This document shows positions 1-14,106 of a DNA stretch of 64,000 nucleotides, in pieces. Location of the stretch: positions 96,739 to 160,738 of the forward strand of contig NZ_PYSV01000009.1 of the NCBI RefSeq assembly GCF_003028415.1. The letters are read 5' to 3'. The notes under the pieces are model-generated. The model did no database searches, was not told the DNA's origin, and saw only the letters and a program-made list of their open reading frames with translations. Every line of letters starts with the position of its first letter. Within the stretch, counting starts at the first letter, position 1. The stretch is from Deinococcus arcticus (GTDB lineage: Bacteria > Deinococcota > Deinococci > Deinococcales > Deinococcaceae). A program made the position numbers and the translations under genes.

Positions 1-8
1 CAAATCCA

Positions 9-50
9 GGGCGGGACTGTTCTGTGAGGGGAACAGTCCCGCCCGTTTTT
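9..50 (+). terminator. Rho-independent terminator of an upstream gene
   Basis: A perfect 14-bp stem (GGGCGGGACTGTTC with its complement) encloses an 8-base loop and is followed by GTTTTT. It presumably ends a plus-strand gene lying left of the window. The 51-295 stretch after it shows no convincing gene. Confidence 0.85.
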
Positions 51-295
51 GTGGGCAGGAGGCTGGGTGCTGTGAACGCATGGACTGGGGGCGCGGCAGG
101 GTGGCTGGAAAAGCGGTACGGCTGAGACAGACGGGGACAGCGGCGGGGCCGTTCCCCAAACCCGCAGCAGAGGAGCGCCCTGAACGGCCATTCGCTTCAG
201 CCGTTTGGCGGATGCATCGGCGCGGGCCAGCGCCTATGCTCGTGAGGATGACCTGGCGAGACGACACCCAGTAGGCCCTTCGGAGGGGGCCTGCT

Positions 296-841
296 ATGAC
301 CGGACGTTTATGGACGCGTGAACAGCACACGCGCCGCCTTATCGCTCGTCGTCTTGCGCACCACATTCAGCCATTTCTGGGTTACGGGGAGCCACAGGCC
401 GTTCAGGCCGCGTGGCCCCGGCGGCAGTGGTGCGAACTGGGCCAGTTTGAAGAGTGGGTTCACGCACAGGTGCTGGCCTCGCAGCATCCGGGCTCGGTGC
501 TGGAACCGGTGCGGCGCCAGCGCCGCAAGCCCAAGCCGCACTGGGCCGTGGTGGGGTACCGGGTGGGGTTTGCCCAGCGGCTGGGCACCCCTTTTCGCAC
601 GCCCGTCATGACCTGGGCCTTGGAAGAAGCCGTGGCCACTTTCCAGCAGGAGCAGGCCCGGCGCTGGCTCAAGCGGGGCGGCCTGAGGGGGGGCGTTTCT
701 GCGGCAACTCGCGTGGCCCGTCGGCGCTGGCGCCGGGCCGGGCGGGAGATCTGCCAGCTGGCCCTGCAGGGCGATCTGGAGCGTGCCGAAGCGCTGGATC
801 CCCAGCCGCGCCGCCTGGGCGTCATGTGGGACATCTGGTAA
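296..841 (+). CDS. Hypothetical basic protein
   Basis: This 181-residue protein matches no family I recognise. It is rich in Arg and Trp, has no signal peptide or membrane segment, and the middle carries a basic run (RRQRRKPKP) that could contact nucleic acid, though that is only a guess. The start is supported by a GGAGG about 10 nt upstream of the ATG. The gene stands alone: a terminator lies 250 bp upstream and the convergent polX ends 46 bp downstream. Codon use is GC-rich like its neighbours, so it looks resident rather than recently acquired. Confidence 0.6.
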   Translation: MTGRLWTREQHTRRLIARRLAHHIQPFLGYGEPQAVQAAWPRRQWCELGQFEEWVHAQVLASQHPGSVLEPVRRQRRKPKPHWAVVGYRVGFAQRLGTPFRTPVMTWALEEAVATFQQEQARRWLKRGGLRGGVSAATRVARRRWRRAGREICQLALQGDLERAEALDPQPRRLGVMWDIW

Positions 842-887
842 CAGATGGGGGCGGCCATGGGCGCCGCCCCCGCTTTGCTGTATGGGC

Positions 888-2592
<1,705 letters not shown>

Positions 2593-2600
<8 letters not shown>

Positions 2601-3378
2601 GGCGCACCCCGCCCCGGTACGTCACCACGCGCCCGCCCGCGTCCTGCAGGGCCTGCCGGGCGTCGGTGAAGCGGAAACCCACCTCGACCGGGGCATGTGC
2701 GTCGCTGCCCAGCACGAAGGGAATGCCGCGCCCGGCCGCCTCCCGGGTCAGGTCCGGGGCGGGATAGGCCTCGGCCACCGGCTTGCGCCAGCCGGCCGTG
2801 TTGAAATCCAGGCTCAGGCCGGCCCCGGCAATCACGTCCAGGGCGCGCAGGGCAGCCGCGCCCAGGGGATCGCGGTGCCCAAATTTCTTGGGCAGGTCCA
2901 GGTGGCCCACGGCGTCAAAGAGGCCGCTGCGCGCCGCGCCCTCCACCAGGGCGTAGTACTGGGTATACAGCTGGCCCAGATCGCGCGCCCCGTACTCGGC
3001 CACGAATTCGGGGTTGTCAAAGCCCCAGGCGCCCAGGTAATGCACGCTGCCAATCACGTAGTCCCAGGGGTGCCGGGCCAGCACCTCTTCCACGAAGCGT
3101 TCGGTCCCCGGGTGAAAGTCCGCTTCCAGCCCCAGGCGCACCTCCAGGCGCCCGGCGAACTCGGCCTGCACCGCCTGCACCGCCTCGATATACGCGTCCA
3201 GCTGGTCCAGCCGCATGCGCCAGGGGGCGTCGTACCACGCGGGCATGGGCATGTGGTCGGTGAAGCACACGCCGGCCAGCCCCGCATCCAGGGCCGCCTG
3301 GGCGTACTCGCGCGGCGAACCCGTCGCGTGCCCACACAGGGGCGTGTGCATGTGCGAATCGAACAGAGGCGCGGTCAT
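2593..3378 (-). CDS. PHP-family histidinol-phosphatase
   Basis: The 261-residue protein is a PHP-fold phosphoesterase of the HisJ/HisK type, expected to hydrolyse histidinol phosphate to histidinol in histidine synthesis. Metal-binding motifs run along the chain: DSHMHTPLCGHA at the N-terminus, CFTDHMPMP, GLEADFHPG, DYVIGSVHYLG, GHLDLPKKFG and GSDAHAP near the C-terminus. Length fits the family. It is the first gene of a two-gene operon with polX, whose start lies inside its last codons. Other histidine genes are absent from the window. A generic PHP phosphoesterase acting on another substrate cannot be excluded. Confidence 0.85.
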
Positions 3379-3385
3379 GGGCTTC

Positions 3386-3391
3386 AGGGTA
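3386..3391 (-). promoter_or_regulatory. -10 element for leaderless PHP phosphatase-polX operon
   Basis: TACCCT ends 7 nt before the ATG, leaving almost no room for a 5' leader or Shine-Dalgarno site. No convincing -35 box is seen. Confidence 0.5.
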
Positions 3392-3600
3392 GAGCACGCG
3401 CCGCTGCGGGCTGTAGAAGGGACGGAGGGTCTGCGGGCTGTCTAGGGCACTCCTGCTGCCGTCTGCCCCACCCTACCCCCTCCCGCTTCTCCCAGTGCAG
3501 CCCGGCGGCAGCGGCCCAGACCCGAATGCCACTAGCACAGAAGTGTGCGCTTGCCTGTCAATTCTCAACGTCCCGTTCAGTTTATCCGGACAGTCTGACC

Positions 3601-3628
3601 TTGAACTGGGGAAGGTGGATGTTACAGT
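3601..3628 (+). promoter_or_regulatory. Sigma-70-type promoter for the M14 carboxypeptidase
   Basis: TTGAAC and TACAGT are separated by 16 nt, giving a leader of about 85 nt before the ATG at 3722. The rest of 3392-3721 shows no gene. Confidence 0.6.
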
Positions 3629-3721
3629 GCCGGGGTACCCACAACGCAGGTGCTTCTGTTCATGGCCGCTGACGCTGCGCGGCTTCTGGAGCAGGCGTGC
3701 CCCTTTGCCCCGGAGGCTGTT

Positions 3722-5725
3722 ATGACCAGAAAGCTCACCTCGTCCCTGTTTCTGAGTACCGCCCTGCTGCTGGCCGCCTGCTCGCAGACCCCCGCGCCCC
3801 AGGCCGCGCCGCCGGCCGCGCCCGGAAATTCTCTGGTGGCCACGGCCGACGAGTGCAGCACCTTTCAGCAGAACCCGGTGGTTGTCTCGCGCATTGACTT
3901 CCAGACCGAACGCGACTGGATTGACATCGTCAAGACCTTCGAGCCGCTGGGCGGCAGCGCCGAGGAGAAATTCGTGCTGCTGGACGTGGGGCAGGCCGAT
4001 TTCGAGCGCCTGCGCGTGACCGGTCTGACCCGGGGCTGGACCATCCGCATTGACCCCGCCGAGACGGCCCGGCACAGCGGATCGCTGAAGCAGAACCTGG
4101 GCAGCCTGTCCATCAGCGGCTATCCCTGCTACCGCACGGTGGAAGAAACGTACACCAGCGCCCAGAGCATAGTGACTCAGTACCCCAATCTAGCCACCTG
4201 GACCTCTATTGGCGACAGCTGGCTGAAAACCAAGGGGCGAGGCGGCTACAGCATGAACGTGCTGAAGCTGACCAACCGCAGCATTGCCGGCACCAAGCCC
4301 CGGCTGCTGATCACCGCGTCCATTCACGCCCGCGAGTACACGCCTGCCGAGCTGTCCACCCGTTTTGCCGAGTATCTGGTGAGCAACTACGGTAAGGACG
4401 CCGACGTGACCTGGATGCTGGACTCCCAGGAAGTCTGGCTGGTGCTGCAAAGCAATCCCGATGGCCGCAAGAAGGCCGAGGCCGGGGCCTCGTGGCGCAA
4501 GAACGTGAACGACACGCAGCGCTGCAGCAACGGCCTGTTCGGCGCGGACCTGAACCGCAACTTCAACTACGCCTGGGGCACCGGGGGATCAAGCACTGAC
4601 CCATGCAACGAAACCTACCGGGGCGTGGGCGCCGCCTCCGAGCCCGAAACGCAAAACCTGCAGAACCTGATGAAGGCGGCCTTTGCCGACAACCGGGGCC
4701 CGGCCCGGAGCGACGCCGCGCCCGCCACCACGCCCGGCGTGTACGTGGATATTCACAGCTACTCGCAGCTGGTGCTGTGGCCCTGGGGCGACACCACCAC
4801 CCCCACGGCCAACGCCACGGCGCTGCAGTCGCTGGGCCGCAAGCTGGCCTACTTCAACGGCTACAAGCCCGAACAGGCCGTGGGCCTGTACCCCACCAGC
4901 GGCACCACGGATGACTTTGCCTACGGCGAGCTGGGCGTGGCGTCTTACACCTTCGAGCTGGGCACCGCGTTCTTTGAGCCGTGCAGCACCTTTACCGGCA
5001 CCACCCTGCCCAAAAACCAGGCGGCGCTGCTGTACGCCCTGCGGGTGGCGCGCGCACCCTACCAGCTGGGCAGCGGCCCGGACAGCGTGAGCGTCACGGC
5101 GCCGGCCAGCGTGGCCACGGGGGCCAGCTTTACCCTGAGTGCCAGCGCCGACAACACCCGCTTCAATACCAGCAACGGCACCGAACCGGCCCGGACCGTG
5201 GCCGGCGCCGAGTACTTTATTGACACACCGCCCTGGGCTGGCGGCACGGCGCGGGCCATGACCGCTGCAGACGGCAGCTTCAACGCGGGCCGCGAGAGTG
5301 TGCAGGCCACCGTTTCCACCAGCGGGCTGAGTGCCGGGCGCCACACCATCTATGTGCGCGCCCGCAATGCCAGCGGCACCTACGGCCCGGTTTCGGCGCT
5401 GTTCGTCACCGTGGGCGGGAGCACCACGCCCACGCCCACCACCTACACCGGCAGCGTGAGCAGCGGCGGCAACTCTTATCAACCGGGCAGCACAGGCTTC
5501 GCCTCCGCGGGCGGCACCCTGAAAGGCAATCTGACGGGGCCCAGCGGCACTGACTTTGACCTGTACCTGCAGCAGCTCTCGGGCAGTACCTGGAACACGG
5601 TGGCGGCCAGCGAGGGCAGCACGAGCACCGAGGCCATCACGTACAGCGCGGCCAGCGGCACCTACCGCTGGCGGGTGTACGGCTACAGCGGCTCGGGCAG
5701 CTACACCCTGACTGAGACGAAGTAA
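3722..5725 (+). CDS. Secreted M14 zinc carboxypeptidase lipoprotein with PPC domain
   Basis: The chosen ATG has GGAGG 5 nt upstream and opens a lipoprotein signal peptide ending LLLAAC, so the 667-residue protein should be lipid-anchored at Cys20. The M14 core carries the zinc motif HARE (H202, E205), the third zinc ligand in DIHSYSQ (H345), NPDGR and DLNRNFNY substrate-site motifs, and the catalytic Glu in FELG (E412). After about residue 440 come an Ig-like region and a bacterial pre-peptidase C-terminal domain (about 575-667), typical of secreted hydrolases. It probably releases C-terminal residues from external peptides. A promoter precedes it and a strong terminator follows, so it is monocistronic. 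In-frame codons upstream to 3650 lack a start signal. Confidence 0.92.
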   Translation: MTRKLTSSLFLSTALLLAACSQTPAPQAAPPAAPGNSLVATADECSTFQQNPVVVSRIDFQTERDWIDIVKTFEPLGGSAEEKFVLLDVGQADFERLRVTGLTRGWTIRIDPAETARHSGSLKQNLGSLSISGYPCYRTVEETYTSAQSIVTQYPNLATWTSIGDSWLKTKGRGGYSMNVLKLTNRSIAGTKPRLLITASIHAREYTPAELSTRFAEYLVSNYGKDADVTWMLDSQEVWLVLQSNPDGRKKAEAGASWRKNVNDTQRCSNGLFGADLNRNFNYAWGTGGSSTDPCNETYRGVGAASEPETQNLQNLMKAAFADNRGPARSDAAPATTPGVYVDIHSYSQLVLWPWGDTTTPTANATALQSLGRKLAYFNGYKPEQAVGLYPTSGTTDDFAYGELGVASYTFELGTAFFEPCSTFTGTTLPKNQAALLYALRVARAPYQLGSGPDSVSVTAPASVATGASFTLSASADNTRFNTSNGTEPARTVAGAEYFIDTPPWAGGTARAMTAADGSFNAGRESVQATVSTSGLSAGRHTIYVRARNASGTYGPVSALFVTVGGSTTPTPTTYTGSVSSGGNSYQPGSTGFASAGGTLKGNLTGPSGTDFDLYLQQLSGSTWNTVAASEGSTSTEAITYSAASGTYRWRVYGYSGSGSYTLTETK

Positions 5726-5731
5726 GCGCGC

Positions 5732-5786
5732 GCAGGAGTGGGGCGGCGCCTGTTCATTCAGGCGACCGTCCCACTCCTGCATTTTC
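5732..5786 (+). terminator. Terminator of carboxypeptidase gene
   Basis: An 11-bp outer stem (GCAGGAGTGGG) with an inner GCCTG/CAGGC hairpin is followed by ATTTTC. Confidence 0.8.
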
Positions 5787-5853
5787 AAACGCTGGTGGCG
5801 AATAAACATACGCTCTCTCCTTCCCTGCCCACCCGGTGATGACAGGCAAGGGG

Positions 5854-5859
5854 TATACT
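5854..5859 (+). promoter_or_regulatory. -10 element upstream of argF
   Basis: TATACT ends 8 nt before the ATG at 5868. Transcription would begin almost on the start codon, supporting the long N-terminus of ArgF. Confidence 0.55.
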
Positions 5860-5867
5860 TCTTCCCT

Positions 5868-6923
<1,056 letters not shown>

Positions 6924-6963
6924 TGGGCGCAGTGGCCCCCGCCCTGGCCGCAGAATGGAGGCC

Positions 6964-7482
6964 ATGACCACAACCCCCACCGAATGGCTGGACCTGGTGA
7001 ACGAGCGCGACGAGGTGGTAGGCACCGTCACGCGCGGGGACGCCTGGGCCCGGCGCCTGCCAGTGCGGGTGGTGAATGCCTTCGTGGTGAACGGGGCCGG
7101 GCAGCTGTGGATTCCGCGCCGTACGCCCAGCAAGAGGGTGTTTCCCAGGTGCCTGGACATGAGCGTGGGGGGCCATGTGGAACGCGGCGAAAGCTACGAA
7201 GCGGCCTTCCGGCGCGAGACCCAGGAGGAGCTGAATCTGGACCTGGACACGGTGCCCTGGCGGGAGGTGGCCGCCTTCTCCCCTTTCGACACTCCGCTCA
7301 GTGCGTTCATGCGGGTGTACGAGATCCGCTCGGACGTGGCTCCTGCCTTTAACCCGGACGATTTCAGCGGTGCCGAGTGGCTGACCCCCGCCGAGGTACT
7401 GGCGCGCATCGCAGCAGGTGATCCGGCCAAGGGCGACCTGGCCGAACTGATACGGCGCTGTTACGGAACCGGGCATGGCTGA
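6964..7482 (+). CDS. NUDIX hydrolase, IPP-isomerase-like subgroup
   Basis: The 172-residue protein has a full NUDIX box, GHVERGESYEAAFRRETQEEL, in the middle of the chain. The N-terminal part (LDLVNERDEVVGTVTRGDAW) is typical of the branch related to isopentenyl-diphosphate isomerase and YfcD. It should hydrolyse a nucleoside-diphosphate-linked compound, but the substrate cannot be read from sequence. GGAGG at 6957-6961 fixes the ATG at 6964 rather than the one 9 nt earlier, which lies in that ribosome site. It overlaps the next ORF by 8 nt, which overlaps argC, so it is the first gene of a three-gene operon. Confidence 0.85.
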   Translation: MTTTPTEWLDLVNERDEVVGTVTRGDAWARRLPVRVVNAFVVNGAGQLWIPRRTPSKRVFPRCLDMSVGGHVERGESYEAAFRRETQEELNLDLDTVPWREVAAFSPFDTPLSAFMRVYEIRSDVAPAFNPDDFSGAEWLTPAEVLARIAAGDPAKGDLAELIRRCYGTGHG

Positions 7483-7801
7483 GGCTCCTTGCCTGCTGGC
7501 CCGACTGCACCTGCCCTACGACTATCCAGGCGCCTTTCTGAGCCGGCGGCTTGGTGAGCATCTGGGACCTATGGACGGCGACATCGTCGTGTTTTCCCGT
7601 GCAGATGAGGAAGTTCGGGCCTACGCCCAGTGGGAGACGGTCAAACCGGAGGTTCTGGCGCGGGGTGAAACGGGTTTTGTCCGCATCGTGCCAATGCACC
7701 CACCCCTCTGGACGCATCTTCAACCGGGGCAGAGTCTGCATCTCCTCTTCGCTCGCCTCTCCCTTCAAATCATTCAGCCCCTGACAGAGGTTTCCGTATG
7801 A
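7475..7801 (+). CDS. Small hypothetical protein in the argC operon
   Basis: This 108-residue protein overlaps the NUDIX gene by 8 nt and argC by 4 nt (ATGA), so it is translationally coupled to both. It has no signal peptide or membrane segment. The pattern of a GDIVVFS strand, a charged middle, and a GETGFVRIV...[11 protein letters not shown] tail recalls beta-barrel domain III of EF-Tu, and small stand-alone proteins of that shape exist. That resemblance is weak and is my inference. No catalytic motif is visible. Tight coupling suggests it is a real gene and not a chance frame. Confidence 0.65.
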   Translation: MAEAPCLLARLHLPYDYPGAFLSRRLGEHLGPMDGDIVVFSRADEEVRAYAQWETVKPEVLARGETGFVRIVPMHPPLWTHLQPGQSLHLLFARLSLQIIQPLTEVSV

Positions 7802-8718
7802 CCCTTCCCAGAGTGTTTATTGACGGTGAGGCCGGCACGACCGGCCTGCAGATTCGCGCGCGGCTGGCGGGCCGCACCGACCTAGAACTGCTGCGGATTG
7901 ACCCCGCGCGGCGCAAGGACCCGGCCGCCCGCGCCGAACTGCTGAACGCCGCCGACGTGTCCATTCTGTGCCTGCACGACGACGCCGCGCGGGAAGCCGT
8001 GACCCTGACCACCAACCCGGCCGCGCGGTTGCTGGACGCCAGCACCGCCCACCGGGTTGACCCGGGGTGGGTGTTCGGCTTTCCAGAATTGAATGCGGAG
8101 CAGCCTGCCTGCATCCGCGCCGCGCGGTTCGTGGCCAATCCGGGCTGTTATTCCACGGGGGCCATTGCCCTGCTGGCCCCGCTGACGGCCGCCGGCCTGA
8201 TCCCGGCCGACTTTCCGCTCAGCATTCAGGGCTACAGCGGCTACACCGGGGGTGGCCGGGCCCTGGTGGACGCCCACGAGCAGAACCAGCTTCATCCCAT
8301 GCGCGGCGCATTTTTAAGCTACGCGCTCTCGCTGGCACACAAGCACATCCCGGAAACCATGCGCTACGGCGGCCTGACCCGTACGCCAGTCTTCACGCCC
8401 AACGTGGGCGCCTGGGCCCAGGGCATGACAGTCACGATTCCGCTGCACCTGCGCGACCTGGGAGTGACGGCCGGGGCCCTGCGCGCGGCCCTGGCGACAC
8501 ACTACGCCGGGCAGCGCCACGTGCGGGTGTCCGGCCCGGACCAGAACCCGGACCCCCTGGACCCCCAGGCCCTGAACGACACGAACGATCTGGACCTCTT
8601 CGTGTACGCCTCGGCCGATGACGAGCGGGCGCTGCTGGCCGCGCGGCTGGACAATCTGGGCAAGGGCGCCGGCGGCGCCGCCGTACAGAACCTGGAGCTG
8701 ATGCTGGACCTGGGCTGA
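7798..8718 (+). CDS. argC: N-acetyl-gamma-glutamyl-phosphate reductase (type 2)
   Basis: ArgC reduces N-acetylglutamyl phosphate to the semialdehyde in arginine synthesis. At 306 residues it belongs to the shorter type 2 class. The N-terminal nucleotide-binding part shows [10 protein letters not shown], followed by ASTAHRV, FPEL and the active-site segment NPGCYSTGA, whose Cys forms the thioester. GYSGYTGGG and HKHIPE, characteristic of the class, follow. It is the last gene of the operon with the NUDIX and 108-residue genes and sits close to argF, so two arginine steps are clustered here. The stop is 11 bp from convergent scpA. Confidence 0.95.
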   Translation: MTLPRVFIDGEAGTTGLQIRARLAGRTDLELLRIDPARRKDPAARAELLNAADVSILCLHDDAAREAVTLTTNPAARLLDASTAHRVDPGWVFGFPELNAEQPACIRAARFVANPGCYSTGAIALLAPLTAAGLIPADFPLSIQGYSGYTGGGRALVDAHEQNQLHPMRGAFLSYALSLAHKHIPETMRYGGLTRTPVFTPNVGAWAQGMTVTIPLHLRDLGVTAGALRAALATHYAGQRHVRVSGPDQNPDPLDPQALNDTNDLDLFVYASADDERALLAARLDNLGKGAGGAAVQNLELMLDLG

Positions 8719-8729
8719 GCCGAGGGTGC

Positions 8730-9515
8730 CTAGCCCTCTGCGCCCTCGGTCAGGTGAGAGGTCACCGCGATCTCGCCGTAGGGCTCAGCCTGCTCGGCGC
8801 TGAACGTTCCCTCTTTGACCCCTTCGAGCAGCGCCGCGAAATAGGTGGTGCGCTCGCCCCAGTCCTGCGCCGGAATGCCGCGAAAGGTAAAGGTACGCAG
8901 GCGCCGGCCAAAGGCCCTCAGGGCGCCCAGGGCGTCTTGCAGGGTCAGGCGGTCGCGCGCCAGCAGCGGCACCTCCACCTGCCGCACCGCCGTGCGCGCC
9001 GCGCGCACCAGCCGGGCCAGGCTGCCCTGGGGATTGCGTGGCCGCTCCGGCCGGGGCAGGGTCACCGGAAAGGGCCGGGCCGGAATCAGGCCCTCGCGTT
9101 CGCGCCGCCGGGCGGCCAGAAACCCCACCAGGGTGTCCAGTTGCGCCAGGGCCTCCACGCCCCGCAGCACCTCGTCGGCTGGCGGCTCATCAACGTCCGC
9201 CTCTGGCGGCAGGTCGTCCTCTTCGGGGGGCAGCAGCAGCCGGGCCTTCAGGGCAATCACGGCCGCCAGGGTGGGCAGCAGTTCGGGGTGGGCGTCAGCC
9301 AGGGCGGCGGGGCCCTCGCCGGTCACCCGCCCGGCCCAGGCCAGCACCTCGCGGGTCAGGGCCAGCAGCGGCACCTCGGCCGGGGGCACGCGCCCGGCGC
9401 GCAGGGCAGCGGCCAGTTCGCCCAGCGTGCCGGCAAACCCGGGCAGCGCCACCAGAAAGCTGCCTGCCCCCGGGGTGGGCGAGGCCGGGGCAGGCGGGGC
9501 CAGCGTCGCGGTCAT
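8730..9515 (-). CDS. scpA: Segregation and condensation protein A
   Basis: The 261-residue protein is the kleisin subunit that bridges SMC heads with ScpB in chromosome condensation. Typical features are the N-terminal FAGTLGELAAALRAG...VPLLALTREVL segment, the acidic linker after ALKARLLLPPEED, and the C-terminal winged-helix part ending PYGEIAVTSHLTEG. I placed the start at the ATG 8 nt beyond the trpS stop; the frame stays open further upstream only because of GC-rich codons inside trpS. The gene probably shares a transcript with trpS. Neither smc nor scpB lies in the window. Confidence 0.88.
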   Translation of the reverse strand: MTATLAPPAPASPTPGAGSFLVALPGFAGTLGELAAALRAGRVPPAEVPLLALTREVLAWAGRVTGEGPAALADAHPELLPTLAAVIALKARLLLPPEEDDLPPEADVDEPPADEVLRGVEALAQLDTLVGFLAARRREREGLIPARPFPVTLPRPERPRNPQGSLARLVRAARTAVRQVEVPLLARDRLTLQDALGALRAFGRRLRTFTFRGIPAQDWGERTTYFAALLEGVKEGTFSAEQAEPYGEIAVTSHLTEGAEG

Positions 9516-9522
9516 GGCCCGC

Positions 9523-10521
<999 letters not shown>

Positions 10522-10800
10522 AACCGGCCGAGTCTAGTGCATGTGGGAGCAGACGCCGCTGATACGAGACCAGGGTGAGCCGCAGGCGAGGGTTGAGCAG
10601 ACGCGCAGTGAGGCGCCGCAGCGCGAACACGGGAACAGAGGAGCCTCTGACAATGGAGCAGCGCTCCTGCGCCCTTCCAAGCTGCTTTGGCCTGTGGGGT
10701 GTTCTGGATGAGCGGGGCCAGTGCGGCTGGCCGGGTCCTGGCTGCACCACCAGCCACCGTGACCCTGCCAGTACCCGCCGGGCAGCGGGTGGGCGCCTCC
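10522..10800. other. Intergenic region upstream of trpS
   Basis: No gene is supported here. TAGACT (10531-10536, minus strand) is the likely trpS -10 box. I searched for a T-box antiterminator (TGGNACCGCG-like) on the minus strand and did not find one. Confidence 0.5.
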
Positions 10801-10839
10801 AGAAAGACCGCCGCCCCGCAACGTTGCGGGGCGGCGGTC
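10801..10839 (-). terminator. Terminator of the parvulin-type isomerase gene
   Basis: A perfect 14-bp GC-rich stem with an AACGTT loop (10806-10839) is followed on the minus strand by TTTCT, 12 nt after the stop codon. Confidence 0.85.
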
Positions 10840-10851
10840 AAGAGCGGGGGA

Positions 10852-12789
10852 TCAGCGCTCGCTGGTGCCCTCGGCCGGGGTGCCGGTGCTCTGGCCTTCG
10901 TTGCTCTGGCCTTCACTGCCCTGGGCGGCGCCGGTGTCAGTGCTGCCCGTGCCACTGCTGCCGGTGCCACTGCCCTCTTCAGGGGTGGTCTTGGCGGGCG
11001 CCTTGGGGGTCTGGGCGGCCACGCGCTTTTCCTGCGCGGCCAGCACGGCCTTGAGGTTGTCCTTGGGTTTCAGGGCCGCCACCTGGGTGTCCAGGAACTT
11101 CTGGCCCGCTTCGGTCTTCTTCTGGGCCAGCACCTGCGCTTCAATCTCGTCGCGCACGGCGCTCAGGGGCTGGGTGGTGGCGGGCTTCAGGTCGGTGATG
11201 TACAGCACCACAAAGCGCTCGCCCACCTTCACCACATCGCTCAGGCTGCCCTCGCCCGCGTCTTTCAGGCTCTTGGCGCTGAACACCGCCGCGTTCAGTT
11301 CCTCGCTCAGGCCGCCGTCGCCAGCTGTCACGGTGCCGCGTTCGCTGACCGTGCCGCCCGCCTTGCTGGCTGCCGTCACGAAGTTGCCGCCCGAGAAGCC
11401 ATTGCGGAACGCCACCGCTCCCGCCTGGTCCTTGAAGTTGGCCTCGGCCACTGCCGCACTGGCGGGATTGGCGTACTGCGCCTTGTTCTGGGCATAGAAG
11501 GCCGAGATGTCAGCGGCGCTCACGCGGACGTTCCGGCTGCCATACGCGGCCAGTGCCGCCGCCTGTTCCTGGCGGGTGCCGGTGAGGTTTAGCTTCAGGC
11601 GCTCGGCGATGGTGGGGGCGGCGTAGGCCTGAATCAGTTGCTGCACGGTCTGCGGCTTCAGGATGCCGTTGACCAGCCCGGCGGCCTGCTCGGGTGGCAC
11701 CTGCTGCAGCAGCCCCGCGAACTGCTGGTTGTTCACAACCTGGCCCACCACATCCGAGTACGGAATGTCCTGGCCTGCCACCGTGGCCACGGCCGGATTT
11801 TCCGTCTTCCAGTTGATGTCCTTGTACTCGATCTTCACGTCTTTTTTCAGGTCGCGCACCCAGGCTTCCAGGGCGGCGTTCTGCTTCTGCTCGGTCACGG
11901 CGGTCGTCAGGTCGCTCTTGGCCTCTTCAAAGGGCTTGGGGGCCGGGGGCAGGTACTTTTCCACCTTCACGATGTAGAACTTGCCGCCGCTTTCCACCAC
12001 ATCGGTCAGGCCGCCGTCCGTGAGGGCAAAGGCCGCTGCGCCCACCTCGCTGGGCAGCGCCACCTGAGCCACGGGGCGGGGCGCGCCGTTCTCGATGGGG
12101 CCCAGGGCGCCGCCCCGGTCCTTGAATTCGGTGCTGTTCTCGCCGGCCAGCTTGGCGAAGTCGGCGCCGGCCTTGAGCTGGCCCAGCAGGTCCTGCGCCT
12201 TGGCCTTGTCGGCCACCACAATCTGACGGCCCTGAATCCGGGCGTCAGTCTGGAAGCGCTCGGGGGTCAGGTCGTAGTAGGCGCGCAGCTCGGCCTCAGT
12301 AGGCGCGGGCACGGCCTTTTTCAGCTCGTCCACCTTGCGCTCAATGGCCAGGCTCTGGCGCACCTGCTCGCGGTAGCTGGCATCGGTCAGGCCGGCGCCC
12401 TGCAGGGCGTCAGTCCACTTCTTGTTGTCGGTCAGGTCGTTGGCCTCGCGCACTTCCTTGACCTTGGCGTTCACGTCGTTGCGGCTGACCCGGATGTCCC
12501 GCACCGCGTTTGTCACCAGGGTCTGCTCAACCTTCTGGGCCACGATGTAGGTCTTGAAGTCGTCGGCCAGCACGCCAGTGTCGGCGCTGCCCAGAATGGG
12601 GTTGCTGCGGCGCACCGCCTCCAAGTCCTCGGCGGTCACGGTGGCGCCGTTCACGGTCAGGGCGGGCGTGCCGTCCTGCTTGCGGCCAAACAGGTCGCCC
12701 AGATTGGGCGTGAACTGATAGGCCATGCCCACAATCAGCAGCAGGGCCAGAACGCCCATCAGGACGTTCACGAGTTTCTTCTTGTTCAC
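10852..12789 (-). CDS. Membrane-anchored PpiC/SurA-type peptidyl-prolyl isomerase
   Basis: The 645-residue protein begins with a Lys-rich tip and one membrane segment (residues 6-27), followed by a SurA_N-like helical region (about 40-165). A parvulin domain (about 185-290) contains GRQIVV, GADFAKLA and RGGALGPIENG motifs. A second, more divergent parvulin-like repeat lies near 435-540. The tail is a low-complexity Gly/Ser/Thr/Glu segment. This is the PpiD/SurA layout, suggesting folding help for exported proteins at the outer face of the membrane. The GTG start has AAGGAG 6 nt upstream. Divergent tRNA-Arg begins 40 bp away. A strong terminator follows. Confidence 0.88.
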   Translation of the reverse strand: MNKKKLVNVLMGVLALLLIVGMAYQFTPNLGDLFGRKQDGTPALTVNGATVTAEDLEAVRRSNPILGSADTGVLADDFKTYIVAQKVEQTLVTNAVRDIRVSRNDVNAKVKEVREANDLTDNKKWTDALQGAGLTDASYREQVRQSLAIERKVDELKKAVPAPTEAELRAYYDLTPERFQTDARIQGRQIVVADKAKAQDLLGQLKAGADFAKLAGENSTEFKDRGGALGPIENGAPRPVAQVALPSEVGAAAFALTDGGLTDVVESGGKFYIVKVEKYLPPAPKPFEEAKSDLTTAVTEQKQNAALEAWVRDLKKDVKIEYKDINWKTENPAVATVAGQDIPYSDVVGQVVNNQQFAGLLQQVPPEQAAGLVNGILKPQTVQQLIQAYAAPTIAERLKLNLTGTRQEQAAALAAYGSRNVRVSAADISAFYAQNKAQYANPASAAVAEANFKDQAGAVAFRNGFSGGNFVTAASKAGGTVSERGTVTAGDGGLSEELNAAVFSAKSLKDAGEGSLSDVVKVGERFVVLYITDLKPATTQPLSAVRDEIEAQVLAQKKTEAGQKFLDTQVAALKPKDNLKAVLAAQEKRVAAQTPKAPAKTTPEEGSGTGSSGTGSTDTGAAQGSEGQSNEGQSTGTPAEGTSER

Positions 12790-12822
12790 TTGATCTCCTT
12801 CATACGAAGTGCTAGGGTACCG

Positions 12823-12907
<85 letters not shown>

Positions 12908-12913
12908 CCCTCT

Positions 12914-12945
12914 CACCCTGCCCCCCGGCGGGGTGATGTTCTTTG
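12914..12945 (+). terminator. Probable terminator of tRNA-Arg
   Basis: CACCCTGCC pairs with GGCGGGGTG (one wobble) over a CCCC loop, followed by ATGTTCTTT. The tail is imperfect. Confidence 0.5.
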
Positions 12946-13083
12946 GTGCCCACAGGGGGGGCCGTTCTGAAGCACACGCGCCGGATTCTAGCATGCAGGG
13001 TTAAGCGGAGGTGAAGGCACCAGAGGCCGTCTGGAAGGCCGTTTTTGGCCTGTGCCCCCCTGTGGGCCCGGCGCCCGCTGAGC

Positions 13084-13089
13084 TACGCT
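13084..13089 (+). promoter_or_regulatory. -10 element of leaderless SIS-domain gene
   Basis: TACGCT ends 6 nt before the ATG at 13096, with no Shine-Dalgarno site between. Confidence 0.5.
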
Positions 13090-13095
13090 GGGGCC

Positions 13096-14094
<999 letters not shown>

Positions 14095-14106
14095 GGGAAG
14101 GGGCTG

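Noticed and set aside
80..274. A 64-codon frame between the first terminator and the first gene
   Set aside because: No ribosome site or promoter, and an Arg/Pro/Ala-rich product with no recognisable features.
10522..10851. Possible T-box leader for trpS
   Set aside because: No T-box consensus and no convincing specifier loop could be found on the minus strand; only a promoter-like hexamer and the neighbour's terminator are evident.
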